Counted from the stretch's first letter, positions 31,146-39,972 are shown. The stretch: 64,000 nt of DNA from an uncultured Acidimicrobiia bacterium (GCA_958295745.1 OY282370.1:1958548-2022547); one strand, 5' to 3'. Translations and numbers: made by a program. The notes: a model not told the origin generated them from the letters alone.

Positions 31146-32531
31146 CTAACCGCAGAGCTCTCTTGCCAGGGGGGTGGGGTTGACGGCTTTCCCTCCGCCG
31201 GGGAGGAACTCCCAGTGCAGATGGGGGATGTAATCGGGTGAGTTGCCGGTGGTGCCCACGGTTCCGAGCATCTGGCCGACCTCCACTTCCTGGCCCACAG
31301 CGAGGTCCGGCGCCCAGCTGTCGAGGTGTGCGTAGTAGTAATCGTCGCCTTTGCGGTCTGTCAGCCAAACCGTGATCCCGCCTAGGCCGCCGTTGCGCAT
31401 ACGTTTCACCACGCCGGCGGCGACGGCCACCACCGGAGTGCCGCGAGCGGCCAAAAAGTCCACCCCTTCGTGGCGGCGCCCGCCGGAACGCGGGGCGCCC
31501 CAGGTGTCGGTGAAGGTATGGAAACCGTCCACCGGGCAGGTCATATCCGAGTCTGTCATGCCCTCGGGCTCTTGCTCGGGTTCCTGCTCGGGTTCGGGTT
31601 CCTGCTCGGGTTCGGGTTCCTGCTCGGGTTCGGGCTCTTGCTCGGGTTCGGGCTCTTGCTCGGGTTCGGGTTGGGGGGCGGGGGCGGTGGTGTCTGTTGT
31701 GATGAATTCGGTTGTGGTGGTGGTGGGTTCGGTTGTGGTGGTGGTGGGTTCGGTTGTGGTGGTGGTGGATTGGGTTGTGGTGGTGGTGGGTTCGGTTGTG
31801 GTGGTGGTGGATTGGGTTGTGGTGGTGGTGGATTGGGTTGTGGTGGTGGTGGATTGGGTTGTGGTGGTGGTGGATTGGGTTGTGGTGGTGGTGGGTTCGG
31901 TTGTGGTTGTGGCGGCGGCGGCTCGCTCCTCCTCTTGGCGCTGTTGGAGCAGGAGGTAGGCCGTCTGGCCCTCTTCGAGCCGTCTGTTCAGGTCGACGCC
32001 CACCTCTGCCAGGCGGGCCAGCGTCTGTTCTTGTGCGGCCTTCTCGACGCGTAGCTCGTCGGTGGCGGTTTCGAGCTGTCGGGTGAGTACTTCCAATCCG
32101 TTGAGCATGGCTCGATCCCGCAGTTGGATGTCGAGCAGGTACTCCGAGCGGGTGTCCAGGTCGGTGGGTGAAGCGGAGAGGAACAGGGAAGCCAGGTCGC
32201 TCTCCGCACCGTTCATGTAGAGGTTCACCGCCAGCTCGCGGACCTGGGAACGCAACGCCCGCAGCTCCACGCCGTAAGTTGCGATAGAGGATTGCAGCTG
32301 GTCGATCCGGGCTTGGAGCTCTACGTCCGCCGCCCAAGCCGCCTGGTACTCCGACGACAGATCCTGCGCCTCGGTTCGAAGGCGCTCCAGTTCCGCCCGG
32401 GCTCCGGCCAGATCGTCTTCGTCCGTTTGGGCTGCGGCGGGGGCGGTCCAGGAAACAGCCGCTATACACATCACGAGGACGGCGATGGACAACGGCGATC
32501 GTTGCCGGCCCGCCCCTCGTCGACCAGGCAT
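31146..32531 (-). CDS. secreted M23 family peptidoglycan hydrolase with coiled coil and repeat linker
   Basis: A 461-residue protein. A signal peptide is present (SPLSIAVLVMCIAAVSWTAP, then AAA-Q). A long coiled coil follows to about residue 220 (LERLRTEAQDLSSEYQAA and others), then about ten TTTTT(E/Q)(P/S) units and an EPEPEQ-repeat. The C-terminal LytM/M23 domain has zinc ligands intact: GGRRHEGVDF, YYYAHLDSW and PHLHWEF. The architecture matches NlpD/EnvC-type division hydrolases or activators. ATG 32531 gives the signal peptide; the frame extends to 32696 through a duplicated upstream sequence. It is convergent with mrp, 4 bp apart. Confidence 0.88.
   Translation of the reverse strand: MPGRRGAGRQRSPLSIAVLVMCIAAVSWTAPAAAQTDEDDLAGARAELERLRTEAQDLSSEYQAAWAADVELQARIDQLQSSIATYGVELRALRSQVRELAVNLYMNGAESDLASLFLSASPTDLDTRSEYLLDIQLRDRAMLNGLEVLTRQLETATDELRVEKAAQEQTLARLAEVGVDLNRRLEEGQTAYLLLQQRQEEERAAAATTTTEPTTTTTQSTTTTTQSTTTTTQSTTTTTQSTTTTTEPTTTTTQSTTTTTEPTTTTTEPTTTTTEFITTDTTAPAPQPEPEQEPEPEQEPEPEQEPEPEQEPEPEQEPEQEPEGMTDSDMTCPVDGFHTFTDTWGAPRSGGRRHEGVDFLAARGTPVVAVAAGVVKRMRNGGLGGITVWLTDRKGDDYYYAHLDSWAPDLAVGQEVEVGQMLGTVGTTGNSPDYIPHLHWEFLPGGGKAVNPTPLARELCG
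31563..31914 (-). repeat. coding minisatellites: EPEPEQ (18 bp) and TTTTT-E/Q-P/S (21 bp)
   Basis: Within the M23 gene, about ten 21-bp units encode a Thr-rich linker (about 31700-31914). A block of 18-bp units encodes Glu-Pro-Gln repeats (about 31563-31680). Both are near-perfect, so length variation between strains is expected. On the opposite strand the first block reads as a long GGTGG-type run. Confidence 0.85.
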
Positions 32532-32697
32532 TTCATTAGATGACCGCCGGGCCGCCGGTGTATTGCTCGGCGCCTTCCTAGGAAGATGCCGACCAATGAC
32601 GATTGCTTTGGCCCGTCCCTCGCTGACCAGGCCTTTTATTGGTGACCGTCGGGCCGCCGGTGTATTGCTCGGCACCCTCCTAGATCGATCTTCCATG
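32517..32697. repeat. imperfect direct repeat, 103-bp period
   Basis: About 75 bp beginning GACCAGGC (32522) recurs at 32625, both containing GGGCCGCCGGTGTATTGCTC and ending CCTAG. They cover the upstream region of the M23 gene and reach the fxsA 3' side. They could be duplicated promoter or regulatory sequence. Confidence 0.7.
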
Positions 32698-32711
32698 TCC
32701 TCGCCGGGTGT

Positions 32712-33113
32712 TCACTCGATGACGATGATACGGCGCTGAAGGATGCGGGACCCCAGCCGTCGCAGCGCCTCCCGCACGAAGGGAATCATGAGCAGGAAAC
32801 CGACCGCATCGGTCAGGAATCCGGGGGTGAGGAGCAGGGCCCCTCCTATCAGCACCATCGCCCCATGCGCCAGCCGGCGGCCGGGCATGCGGCCGGCCTG
32901 TAGGTCTTCCCTCAAGCCGGTCCATACCGCCAGTCCCTGCATGCGGACCAGAAACGCCCCCGCCGCCGCCGTGATCACTATTCCCACCAACATCAGGCCG
33001 AGGCCGATCCGGTTCTGCACGTAGATGAACAGCAACAGCTCCAGGACCGGGACCACCAAGAACGCAGCAGCGAGGAAAGCTCCCATGGGGGCCAGCTTAT
33101 CCTGCGGTGTCAT
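32712..33113 (-). CDS. fxsA: FxsA family membrane protein
   Basis: A 133-residue cytoplasmic-membrane protein of the FxsA family. It has an N-terminal hydrophobic pair (LVVPVLELLLFIYVQNRIGL; VGIVITAAAGAFLV) with the conserved Glu in the first helix. A loop RMQGLAVWTGLREDLQAGR and a second helical region (GGALLLTPGFLTDAVGFLLM) follow. Family members in E. coli affect phage exclusion (established), but a general role is unknown. An alternative start is ATG 33086 (MGAFLAAAF). No clear Shine-Dalgarno exists for either. It is divergent from selA. Confidence 0.85.
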   Translation of the reverse strand: MTPQDKLAPMGAFLAAAFLVVPVLELLLFIYVQNRIGLGLMLVGIVITAAAGAFLVRMQGLAVWTGLREDLQAGRMPGRRLAHGAMVLIGGALLLTPGFLTDAVGFLLMIPFVREALRRLGSRILQRRIIVIE

Positions 33114-33129
33114 CTACCCTGATCATTCG

Positions 33130-34485
33130 ATGGACTATCTGCGCAGCCTCCCCTCCGTGGACGCGCTGGCGGGGCGGCTCACGGCCGAGACGGGGATCGG
33201 CCTTCCACCGGTGTTGGCCGCCGAGCTGGCCCGCCAGAGCATCGACGCAGCCCGCTCGGCCGCCCGCGACGGCAGGAGGCTGGATCCGGCGGCCATGGCG
33301 CGCCGGGAAGCGGAGCGCCTGTCCCGGACGAGGCTCCGGCGGGTGGTCAACGCCACCGGGGTGCTGCTCCATACCAACCTCGGCAGGGCGCCGCTTCATC
33401 CCGAGGCCGCTGCCGAAGCCCGCCGGGCGGCGCTCGGATACGGCAACCTCGAGTTCGACCTCACGGAGGGTCGGCGGGGGTCCAGAGGGGCCTATCTGTC
33501 CCGTCTGTTGGGCCGGCTGGCGGGGGCGGAGGCGGCGATGGTGGTGAACAACAACGCCGCCGCTCTCTTCCTCGCCCTCCATACCCTGGCGGCGGGCGGT
33601 TCGGTGCCGGTGTCCCGCGGCGAGCTGATCGAGATAGGGGGGTCGTACCGTCTGCCCGATCTCATGGCCGCTTCGGGCGCCCGGCTGGTCGAGGCGGGCA
33701 CCACCAACCGCACCCGTATCTCCGACTATGAACGGGGCCTCGGTTCCGACACCCGGATGCTGCTCAAGGTACACCCTTCTAACTACCGCGTGGTGGGTTT
33801 CTCCGAAGACACGAGCCTGGAAGAGCTGGTCGAGCTGGGAGGCCGCCGGCGCCTGCCGGTGGTGTACGACGTGGGGAGCGGCCTGCTGGACGCAAGGGTT
33901 CCATGGATGGAGGGGCCGCCCCCTGTCTGGGTCGGCGGTGAACCCGGGGTGCGCCAAGCCTTGGCGGCGGGGGCCGACCTGGTCACCTTCTCCGGCGACA
34001 AGCTCTTCGGCGGATGCCAGGCGGGGGTGATCGTCGGCAAGGCCGGTCTGGTAGCCCGCCTGAAGGCTTCTCCGGTGGCGAGGGCGGTGCGGATCGACGG
34101 CCCGGCCATTGCGGCGCTCGGCCGGACCGCCGAGCTGTACGCCGAGGGGAGGAGCGGGGAGATTCCCTTCTGGCGCATGGCCGCTCTGCCGGTCGAACAT
34201 CTCGAACAGCGGCTCGAGCAGATCGCACAGACGGCCGGGGCGCCCCCGAAGGTGCGAATGTCGGAGGCGATGATCGGGGCCGGATCGGTTCCCGGTATGA
34301 CAATTCCGTCTCCCGCCCTGGTTTTCGAGGGGAGAGGAGAGGAGATGTGGCCCCGCCTGCTGGGGGTCGATCCGGCGGTCGTGGCCCGGCGGTCGGCCGG
34401 TGATCTGCTCCTCGATGTGAGGGCCGTCCCCGAGGAGGACGACGGCCGGGTGTCCGAAGCCCTCCGGCGCGTATGCCGGTCGTAG
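33130..34485 (+). CDS. selA: L-seryl-tRNA(Sec) selenium transferase
   Basis: A PLP enzyme converting Ser-tRNA(Sec) to Sec-tRNA(Sec) with selenophosphate. The 451-residue product is full length. The N-terminal domain is LPSVDALAGRLTAETG, the core has RVVNATGVLLHTNLGRAPL, GYGNLEFDLTEGRRGSRGA and VVNNNAAALFLALHTLA, and the Schiff-base lysine is in TFSGDKLFGGCQAGVIVG. ATG 33130 was chosen over the frame opening at 33025, which overlaps fxsA. TACCCT lies 9 nt before it, suggesting a leaderless message. selB overlaps its 3' end by 13 bp. Confidence 0.95.
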   Translation: MDYLRSLPSVDALAGRLTAETGIGLPPVLAAELARQSIDAARSAARDGRRLDPAAMARREAERLSRTRLRRVVNATGVLLHTNLGRAPLHPEAAAEARRAALGYGNLEFDLTEGRRGSRGAYLSRLLGRLAGAEAAMVVNNNAAALFLALHTLAAGGSVPVSRGELIEIGGSYRLPDLMAASGARLVEAGTTNRTRISDYERGLGSDTRMLLKVHPSNYRVVGFSEDTSLEELVELGGRRRLPVVYDVGSGLLDARVPWMEGPPPVWVGGEPGVRQALAAGADLVTFSGDKLFGGCQAGVIVGKAGLVARLKASPVARAVRIDGPAIAALGRTAELYAEGRSGEIPFWRMAALPVEHLEQRLEQIAQTAGAPPKVRMSEAMIGAGSVPGMTIPSPALVFEGRGEEMWPRLLGVDPAVVARRSAGDLLLDVRAVPEEDDGRVSEALRRVCRS

Positions 34486-36266
34486 GCACCGGCGGCCACG
34501 TCGATCACGGCAAATCCACCCTGGTAAAGGCGCTCACGGGCCGCGACCCGGACCGCTGGGCCGAGGAGAAGGAGCGCGGCCTCACCATCGACCTGGGCTT
34601 CGCCTGGACCGAGCTGGACGGGCGGGAGGTCTCGTTCGTGGATGTCCCCGGCCACGAACGGTTCATGAAGAACATGCTGGCGGGCACCGGCGGGTTCGAT
34701 GCGGCCCTCTTGGTGGTGGCCGCCGATGAGGGGTGGATGCCGCAGTCGGAGGAACACCTGGCGGTGCTGGATCTGCTCGGCATCCGTCACGGTGTCGCGG
34801 CCCTCACCAAGACCGACCGGGCAGATCGCGACTTGGTGGAGCTGGCCTACCTCGAGGTAGAGGAGCAGTTGGCCGGGACCACCCTCGAGGCCTGCCCGAT
34901 CGCACCGGTGTCGGCGGTGACGGGAGAAGGGCTGACCGAGTTGCGGGCCGCCCTGGCGAGGGTCCTGGCGGAGGCGCCGGTCGATGTATCGGGCCGCACC
35001 CGGCTCTGGATAGACCGGGTTTTTCCGGTGTCGGGCGCCGGCACGGTGGTGACCGGAACCCTCGTAGGAGGGACCCTCTCGGTGGGTGACAGGGTGGAGC
35101 TGCTGCCCGGACGCTTCCCCGGACGGGTGCGTTCGCTGCAGGCCCACGAAGCCGAACGGGAAACGGTTCAGGCCGGAACCAGGACCGCGGCCGGGATCGC
35201 CGGGCTGGACCGCCGGGCGGTGTCCAGGGGGGCCATGCTCGGCAAACCGGGGGAGTGGGCGCCGAGCAGGCGTTTTCTGGCGGCGGTCCGGCCGGCCCGC
35301 TACGTGAAACGGCCCCTCTCCCGGCGGGGCGCCTACCAGCTTCATATGGGAAGCGGGGCTTGGCCGGTGCGCCTAGTGACGGCCGGGCCTCTAGGCGAGG
35401 AGGAGACGGCGGTGGTGCTGCGCACCGAGAGGCCGGCGCCGATCCAGATGGGCGACCGCTTCGTGCTTCGAGACGTGGGGAGGCGGTTGATCGTGGCTGG
35501 GGGGCGGGTGGTGGAGCCGATCGCTCCGCGCAAGGGCCGGGATGCCCGCCGGGCGGCTTCCCTGCTCTACCCGGTCCTGGACCGGAGCGCCGCACACCGG
35601 TCCGCAGCCCTTCTCGAGTGGAGGGGGAGCGAGCGGACCGAGGTCTTGTCCTCCCATTCCGGCGGAGGGTCGCCCGCAGGGGCGGTGTCTACCGGAGGGG
35701 TGCTCATGGCGCCCGGATACGCGGCCCGGCTGGCCGAGAAAGCGCTGCGTCTCACCGCCGCGTTCCATGCCGACAATCCGCTGCGGCCGGGGATTCCCAA
35801 GGCCAGCCTGGCCAGTCGCCTAGGGGTGGGCGTCGCGGTCCTGGCCTCGGTGCTGGACATAGCCGATGATCTGGAGCAGCGGGGGTCGGCGGTGGCGCAG
35901 AGGGGCTTTGCCGCCGTCTTCAGCGAAGCGGACGAGGCCGAATGGCGGCGGGTGCGGGAGGCCATCGAGGAGGCGGGGCACATGGTGCCCAGGCTCAAGG
36001 AGCTGGCCGTCGATCCCGAGCTGCTGCATGCCCTGGTTCGGGCAGGGCGCCTGGTCCGCGTCTCCGATGACCTGGTCTACCTTCCGGATCAACTAGAAGA
36101 GCTGAAGGGGCGTCTGGAAGAGCTGCCGCACCGCTTCACGGTGGCCGCCTTCCGTGACCTGACCGGATTGACCCGTAAATACGCGGTGCCCCTCTTGGAG
36201 TGGATGGACCGGTGCGGGACAACGATACGCATCGGCGACGAGCGCTCGATCGCCGCCCGGTCCTAG
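34473..36266 (+). CDS. selB: selenocysteine-specific elongation factor SelB
   Basis: Delivers Sec-tRNA(Sec) to UGA codons marked by a SECIS hairpin. The 597-residue protein has the GTPase motifs G1 GTGGHVDHGKSTLVKAL, G3 DVPGHERFMKNML and G4 ALTKTD. EF-Tu-like domains II and III follow (VFPVSGAGTVVTGTLVGGTL; then MGDRFVLRDVGRR). C-terminal winged-helix repeats bind the mRNA hairpin (residues about 400-597, including DLVYLPDQLEELKGRLEE). It overlaps selA by 13 bp, so the pair is translationally coupled. Neither tRNA-Sec nor selD is in the window. Confidence 0.95.
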   Translation: MPVVGTGGHVDHGKSTLVKALTGRDPDRWAEEKERGLTIDLGFAWTELDGREVSFVDVPGHERFMKNMLAGTGGFDAALLVVAADEGWMPQSEEHLAVLDLLGIRHGVAALTKTDRADRDLVELAYLEVEEQLAGTTLEACPIAPVSAVTGEGLTELRAALARVLAEAPVDVSGRTRLWIDRVFPVSGAGTVVTGTLVGGTLSVGDRVELLPGRFPGRVRSLQAHEAERETVQAGTRTAAGIAGLDRRAVSRGAMLGKPGEWAPSRRFLAAVRPARYVKRPLSRRGAYQLHMGSGAWPVRLVTAGPLGEEETAVVLRTERPAPIQMGDRFVLRDVGRRLIVAGGRVVEPIAPRKGRDARRAASLLYPVLDRSAAHRSAALLEWRGSERTEVLSSHSGGGSPAGAVSTGGVLMAPGYAARLAEKALRLTAAFHADNPLRPGIPKASLASRLGVGVAVLASVLDIADDLEQRGSAVAQRGFAAVFSEADEAEWRRVREAIEEAGHMVPRLKELAVDPELLHALVRAGRLVRVSDDLVYLPDQLEELKGRLEELPHRFTVAAFRDLTGLTRKYAVPLLEWMDRCGTTIRIGDERSIAARS

Positions 36267-36321
36267 ACCTGCTGAGCCTTTTTCGGCAGAACCGCCTGCA
36301 CATCGGGTTGGAACAGGGGTT

Positions 36322-36567
36322 TCAGACGGTCAGCAGCTCCCTCCGCTCGGACTCGGTGTGGCCGCCCCAGATACCGTAGGGTTCCTTGATGCGGAGGGCG
36401 TACTCGAGGCACTCCCTCTTTACTGCGCAGGAGTTGCAGACCGCTCTGGCCCGGGTTTCCCTTCGTTCACGGTCGTCTTTGCGTTCGAAGGTGGTGGGGG
36501 GGAAGAAAAGATGTGAGAAGTTGTTGCGGCATCGGGCGTGCAGATGCCACGAGTCGTCATAGGTCAC
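36322..36567 (-). CDS. whiB: WhiB-family iron-sulfur transcriptional regulator
   Basis: An 81-residue Wbl protein. Four cysteines ligate the Fe-S cluster: Cys in HARCRNN, then CNSCAVKREC. The family-defining GIWGG turn follows in YGIWGGHTESERREL, with a basic C-terminal region. Wbl proteins bind sigma factor and sense redox or NO. The GTG at 36567 (VTYDDSWH) has GGAGG nine bases upstream and gives the usual length; the ATG at 36606 is an alternative. Which WhiB subclass it belongs to is not clear. Confidence 0.92.
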   Translation of the reverse strand: MTYDDSWHLHARCRNNFSHLFFPPTTFERKDDRERRETRARAVCNSCAVKRECLEYALRIKEPYGIWGGHTESERRELLTV

Positions 36568-36697
36568 GGTGGACCGCCTCCATACTCCGCCTGAAGTTGT
36601 TCCCATTACAAACTACCACCGGAGACCTGCCGCGGGGAGGGGTAATCGGGCGATTTCTTCGACGTTTTTTGGCGTTCCGACGGGCCGACGGCAGTCG

Positions 36698-37990
36698 TCA
36701 TCGTTCAGCACCCTCCGAGGGAGGGCCGGAAGGTTCCGGGGATTCCCCGGCTGGTTCGACTTCCAGAATCAGGCCGTCCAGCCCCCGGACCACCACCGGA
36801 TCCCCGGGGCCGAGATGCACTTCCCGGTGGGCGGTTGCCTTCCAGCGGGCGCCGTCTACTTCTGCCGTCCCGTCGGGGTCGAAGACGGTGACCGCCTTTC
36901 CATGTCGTCCCACGAGGTGGTTCCGGCCGATCGTGGGCGTGGAGAAGCGGGCCCGGGCCACCGTCCGCATCCCCAGCATGTAGAAGGCGGCCACGGAGAC
37001 GACGACCGCCAGTATTACCCCCCAGGAGGGGACGATCTGAGGGGCGGCGTCGGTGAAATACAGGCCGCCCAGCATCATGGAGGCGGCGCCGACCGCGGTG
37101 AGAGGTCCGCTGCGCCCCCGCTGGAAGTCCGCAGTCAGCAGCCAGATGCCCGCCAGGGCGGCCGCCGCCGCCCAGCCCCGCAGCGGGAGGACGGTGAGGC
37201 CGTAGCCGCCGATCAGCAAGCAGACCGCCGCTACGGCAGCGGCTATTCCGGGGCCGAGGGCGTAGAACTCGAAGACCGCCACCGCCAGCCCGATCATCAG
37301 GAAGAAGAAGGCCGCCTCCGCTCCGGTGGCGCTCCGCAGCAGCCGCACTCCGATGTTGGGCTCCGAGAACAGGGTGTCCACCGCCGCGATGCCGTTTTCC
37401 GTGTAGCGGACGGTGTGAAGGACGGTCATGGCGCCCCGGACCGGGATTATCCGTCCGTCCATCTCTACCAGGAGGTTGTTGATCGACGGCGCCACTATGT
37501 CCACCAAGCCGTCGATGGGTTCGGTGACGGTGACCGTCCGGTCGGCGTAATCGGCTGGCGGACCGTCCGGTCCGGGTGCGGATGTCGATCCGGCCACCGC
37601 GGGAAGGGCGTACCCCAATTCGACCCCGGGCGCGGCGGCCTTGATAGGGGCGGCCGCCAAGAGGTGGAGGGCGCCTCCGTACGCCGTGGCCGGGGCGGGT
37701 CCCACCCAGACCGCCAGCGGCAGAGGGGGGTCGGCGATGCGGCCGGCCAAGTGGTGGACCCTATCCGACAGGGCGGCTCGGGAGTCCAGCTGGATTATGG
37801 CCGCCGATGCACCCCCCGCCGCGGCGGCGTCGATGCGGTCGGAAACGAAGCCGACCGCCCACCGGTCGAGGTTCCCCTCGACGGCGATGATCTCGATGTG
37901 TCCGCCTTCTTCGTTAGCGGCCGCCTCTCCGCACGCCGTTGCGAGGAGCGGGGTCATGAGGACGAGGAGAAAGAAGATGCGCAACTTCAC
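36698..37990 (-). CDS. NfeD-like membrane protein with degenerate protease domain
   Basis: A 430-residue long-form NfeD protein. Its N-terminal signal region contains a possible lipobox (LLATAC), then a ClpP/crotonase-like extracytoplasmic domain (about residues 30-215). Several membrane helices follow (FFFLMIGLAVAVFEFYALGP, IAAAVAAVCLLIGGYGLTVL and others). The C-terminal NfeD OB-fold has GRHGKAVTVFDPDGTAEVDG. Long NfeDs are usually membrane-bound serine proteases. Here the catalytic-serine region (normally AASAG-like) reads APATAYGGALHLLAAA, without Ser, so activity is doubtful. The start is GTG 37990, with TAACAT ten bases upstream. Confidence 0.75.
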   Translation of the reverse strand: MKLRIFFLLVLMTPLLATACGEAAANEEGGHIEIIAVEGNLDRWAVGFVSDRIDAAAAGGASAAIIQLDSRAALSDRVHHLAGRIADPPLPLAVWVGPAPATAYGGALHLLAAAPIKAAAPGVELGYALPAVAGSTSAPGPDGPPADYADRTVTVTEPIDGLVDIVAPSINNLLVEMDGRIIPVRGAMTVLHTVRYTENGIAAVDTLFSEPNIGVRLLRSATGAEAAFFFLMIGLAVAVFEFYALGPGIAAAVAAVCLLIGGYGLTVLPLRGWAAAAALAGIWLLTADFQRGRSGPLTAVGAASMMLGGLYFTDAAPQIVPSWGVILAVVVSVAAFYMLGMRTVARARFSTPTIGRNHLVGRHGKAVTVFDPDGTAEVDGARWKATAHREVHLGPGDPVVVRGLDGLILEVEPAGESPEPSGPPSEGAER

Positions 37991-38004
37991 GACATCGGGG
38001 ATGT

Positions 38005-38033
38005 TAACCCCGATTGTTCACGAGGCCGGGGCG
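38005..38033 (+). repeat. dispersed intergenic motif, copy B
   Basis: TAACCCCGATTGTTCACG is followed by AGGCCGGGGCG, matching copy A at 5236 apart from two extra bases before the GC-rich tail. It lies just upstream of the NfeD gene start, on the opposite strand. Confidence 0.5.
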
Positions 38034-38201
38034 GGGGAGATGCGTGCGGGGGTGGTCTTCTGACCTGAGGTGATCGATGTGAACAGGGGTATTCGTGGTC
38101 GGGAGGCGCCGCCCATCGGGTGAATGGAGATCGGAGCAGCCGGGTGGGGTGCCAGAGACGGCGGCGGCGGGTTGCTCGGCGGAGCGGCTACAGTTGCGGC
38201 T

Positions 38202-38558
38202 GTGAAGGTGTTAGTGGTGTCTGACGCTTCGTGGGTGCGAAACCAGATCAGGGCCGCCCTCAGCGGGCCGAGCGAGATAATCGAGGTCTCCGACCCTTAC
38301 GAGGCCGAGGCGGCGGCGGAATCCGCGGGCGCGGTCATCATCGACATGCAGGTCGGTTCGATGGGCGGTATGGCCTTGACCCGCGCCGTGAAGGGGGTTC
38401 TTCCCGAGGGCGCGCCAATCGTCCTGTTGCTGGACCGCCGGGCCGATCAGTTCATCGCCAAGCGAGCCGGGGCCGATGCCTGGCTGCTCAAACCCTTCAA
38501 CGCCCAGGCCTTGCGGTCGGTGCTGGCCTCCGTCCTGCCGGTAGGGGCGGAAGGCTGA
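38202..38558 (+). CDS. stand-alone response regulator receiver domain
   Basis: A 118-residue CheY-like protein. The acidic pocket is near VLVVSDASWVRNQI, the phospho-acceptor Asp is in GAVIIDMQVGSMGG, and the conserved Lys is in WLLKPFNAQALRS. There is no output domain. GTG 38202 (VKVLVVSD) gives the correct receiver N-terminus, with TACAGT ending 7 nt upstream and no Shine-Dalgarno, again a leaderless pattern. No histidine kinase is adjacent, so the partner is unknown. It precedes the CNNM/CorC gene by 28 bp. Confidence 0.82.
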   Translation: MKVLVVSDASWVRNQIRAALSGPSEIIEVSDPYEAEAAAESAGAVIIDMQVGSMGGMALTRAVKGVLPEGAPIVLLLDRRADQFIAKRAGADAWLLKPFNAQALRSVLASVLPVGAEG

Positions 38559-38586
38559 ACGACCGTACCGGTACCTCGGTGTCTTC

Positions 38587-39870
38587 ATGAGCCTGTCCGT
38601 TCGGATGTTGCTATTGGCGGTGTTCGGTATCTGTCTGCTGTCGTCCGGTTTCCTGTCCGGCAGCGAAACCGCTTTCACGGCCCAACCGAAGGAACGCCTC
38701 CCGCAGCTGGCCGAGACCGGGCGGCGGGGGCGCCGTCTGGAAGGTCTGGTCAATGATCTGGAAGGCTCGCTCGGCACCATTCTCGTCGCCAACAACTTCG
38801 TAAACATCCTGGCTACCTCGGTGGCCGCCCTCTTGGCGATCGGCTTGGTGGGAGAAGGCCTGGGGACCGTTCTTTCCACCGTGGTGGTGACCGTCCTCGT
38901 GCTGGTGATCGGTGAGGTGACCCCCAAGATGCTGGCTGCCCGCCACCCCGAGAAGTACGGGATGGCGGCCGCCACACCCGTCTGGATGCTGGGGGTGGTG
39001 CTGCGGCCCGTCTCACGGTTGTTCACGGGCGTGGGCAGGAGCATCATCCGACTGTTCCGGATCCCGCCCTCCGATTACCAGGTGGTGACTCTGGCCGACG
39101 TCCGGGCGCTGGCCATCCTCGGTGAACGGAGCGGAGAGATCGAGTCGGGGGAGAGGGAGATCATCGAGCGGTTGTTCGAAACCGCCGACCAGCCGGTCCG
39201 GGATGTGATGACTCCCCGGGTGGACATAGTCACCCTCACCGCGCCGGTCACCGCCGCTGCGGTGCGTGCGGCGGTTGCGGACACGGCCCATTCCCGGTTC
39301 CCGGTGGTGAGCGAGGAGGGGAACCTGGATTCCATCCGCGGGATCCTCTACACCAAGGATGTGCTCAGCCGGGAGCGCGGGCTGTCCGACGGGGAGATAC
39401 TGCCCCTGCTGCGGACCCCCCATTACGTCCCGGAGAGCGCCGCGGTGATAAGGGTGCTCAACGACCTGAGATCTCTCCGCACCGGGATAGCGGTGGTAAT
39501 GGACGAGCACGGCGGCTTGGAAGGCCTGGTGACGGTCAAGGACCTGGTGGGTGAGCTGGTGGGGCAGCTCCAGGACGAATACGACCCCCGGGTGCCGATG
39601 ACCCTGCCGGTAGGCCCCGACGCCTGGCTGGCCGACGGGCGCACCCCGATCGACGAGTTCGAGGCAGCCACCGGCGCGGCGGTCGAGGACGGGCCCTACT
39701 CCACGGTGGCCGGGCTGTTCCTATACCAATCGGGCCATATACCGGCGGCGGGGGACAGTGTGGAATACGGGGCCTTGACGCTCACGGTGCTGGCCATGGA
39801 CCGCCGCCAGATCGCCATGCTCAGGGTGCGGCGTCATCGGGGAGGTGAAGTCCCGGCCGAATCGGGGTAG
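38587..39870 (+). CDS. CNNM/CorC-type hemolysin-family transporter (DUF21-CBS-CorC_HlyC)
   Basis: A 427-residue membrane protein. The N-terminal DUF21/CNNM transmembrane domain (about residues 1-170) includes [14 protein letters not shown] and [20 protein letters not shown], with the family's E-x-x-P-K site. Paired CBS domains follow ([38 protein letters not shown]). The C-terminal CorC_HlyC domain ends [20 protein letters not shown]. Relatives export Mg2+ or other cations; the hemolysin name is historical. It directly follows the receiver-domain gene and precedes tRNA-Pro by 12 bp. Confidence 0.9.
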   Translation: MSLSVRMLLLAVFGICLLSSGFLSGSETAFTAQPKERLPQLAETGRRGRRLEGLVNDLEGSLGTILVANNFVNILATSVAALLAIGLVGEGLGTVLSTVVVTVLVLVIGEVTPKMLAARHPEKYGMAAATPVWMLGVVLRPVSRLFTGVGRSIIRLFRIPPSDYQVVTLADVRALAILGERSGEIESGEREIIERLFETADQPVRDVMTPRVDIVTLTAPVTAAAVRAAVADTAHSRFPVVSEEGNLDSIRGILYTKDVLSRERGLSDGEILPLLRTPHYVPESAAVIRVLNDLRSLRTGIAVVMDEHGGLEGLVTVKDLVGELVGQLQDEYDPRVPMTLPVGPDAWLADGRTPIDEFEAATGAAVEDGPYSTVAGLFLYQSGHIPAAGDSVEYGALTLTVLAMDRRQIAMLRVRRHRGGEVPAESG

Positions 39871-39882
39871 ACTGCCGAGAGA

Positions 39883-39956
39883 CGGGCAGTGGCGCAGCTT
39901 GGCAGCGCGCTTCGTTCGGGACGAAGAGGTCGCGGGTTCAAATCCCGCCTGCCCGA
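39883..39956 (+). tRNA. tRNA-Pro(CGG)
   Basis: The acceptor stem CGGGCAG pairs with CTGCCCG. The anticodon stem CTTCG/CGAAG encloses TTCGGGA (anticodon CGG). The T-loop is TTCAAAT and the discriminator is A; CCA is not encoded. Confidence 0.95.
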
Positions 39957-39972
39957 CCTGTATACAAGCCTG

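Noticed and set aside
33130-36266. tRNA-Sec near selA-selB
   Set aside because: I scanned for tRNA T-arm patterns (GGTTC-A/G-A) near these genes and found none; only Asp, Phe and Pro tRNAs are seen in the window.
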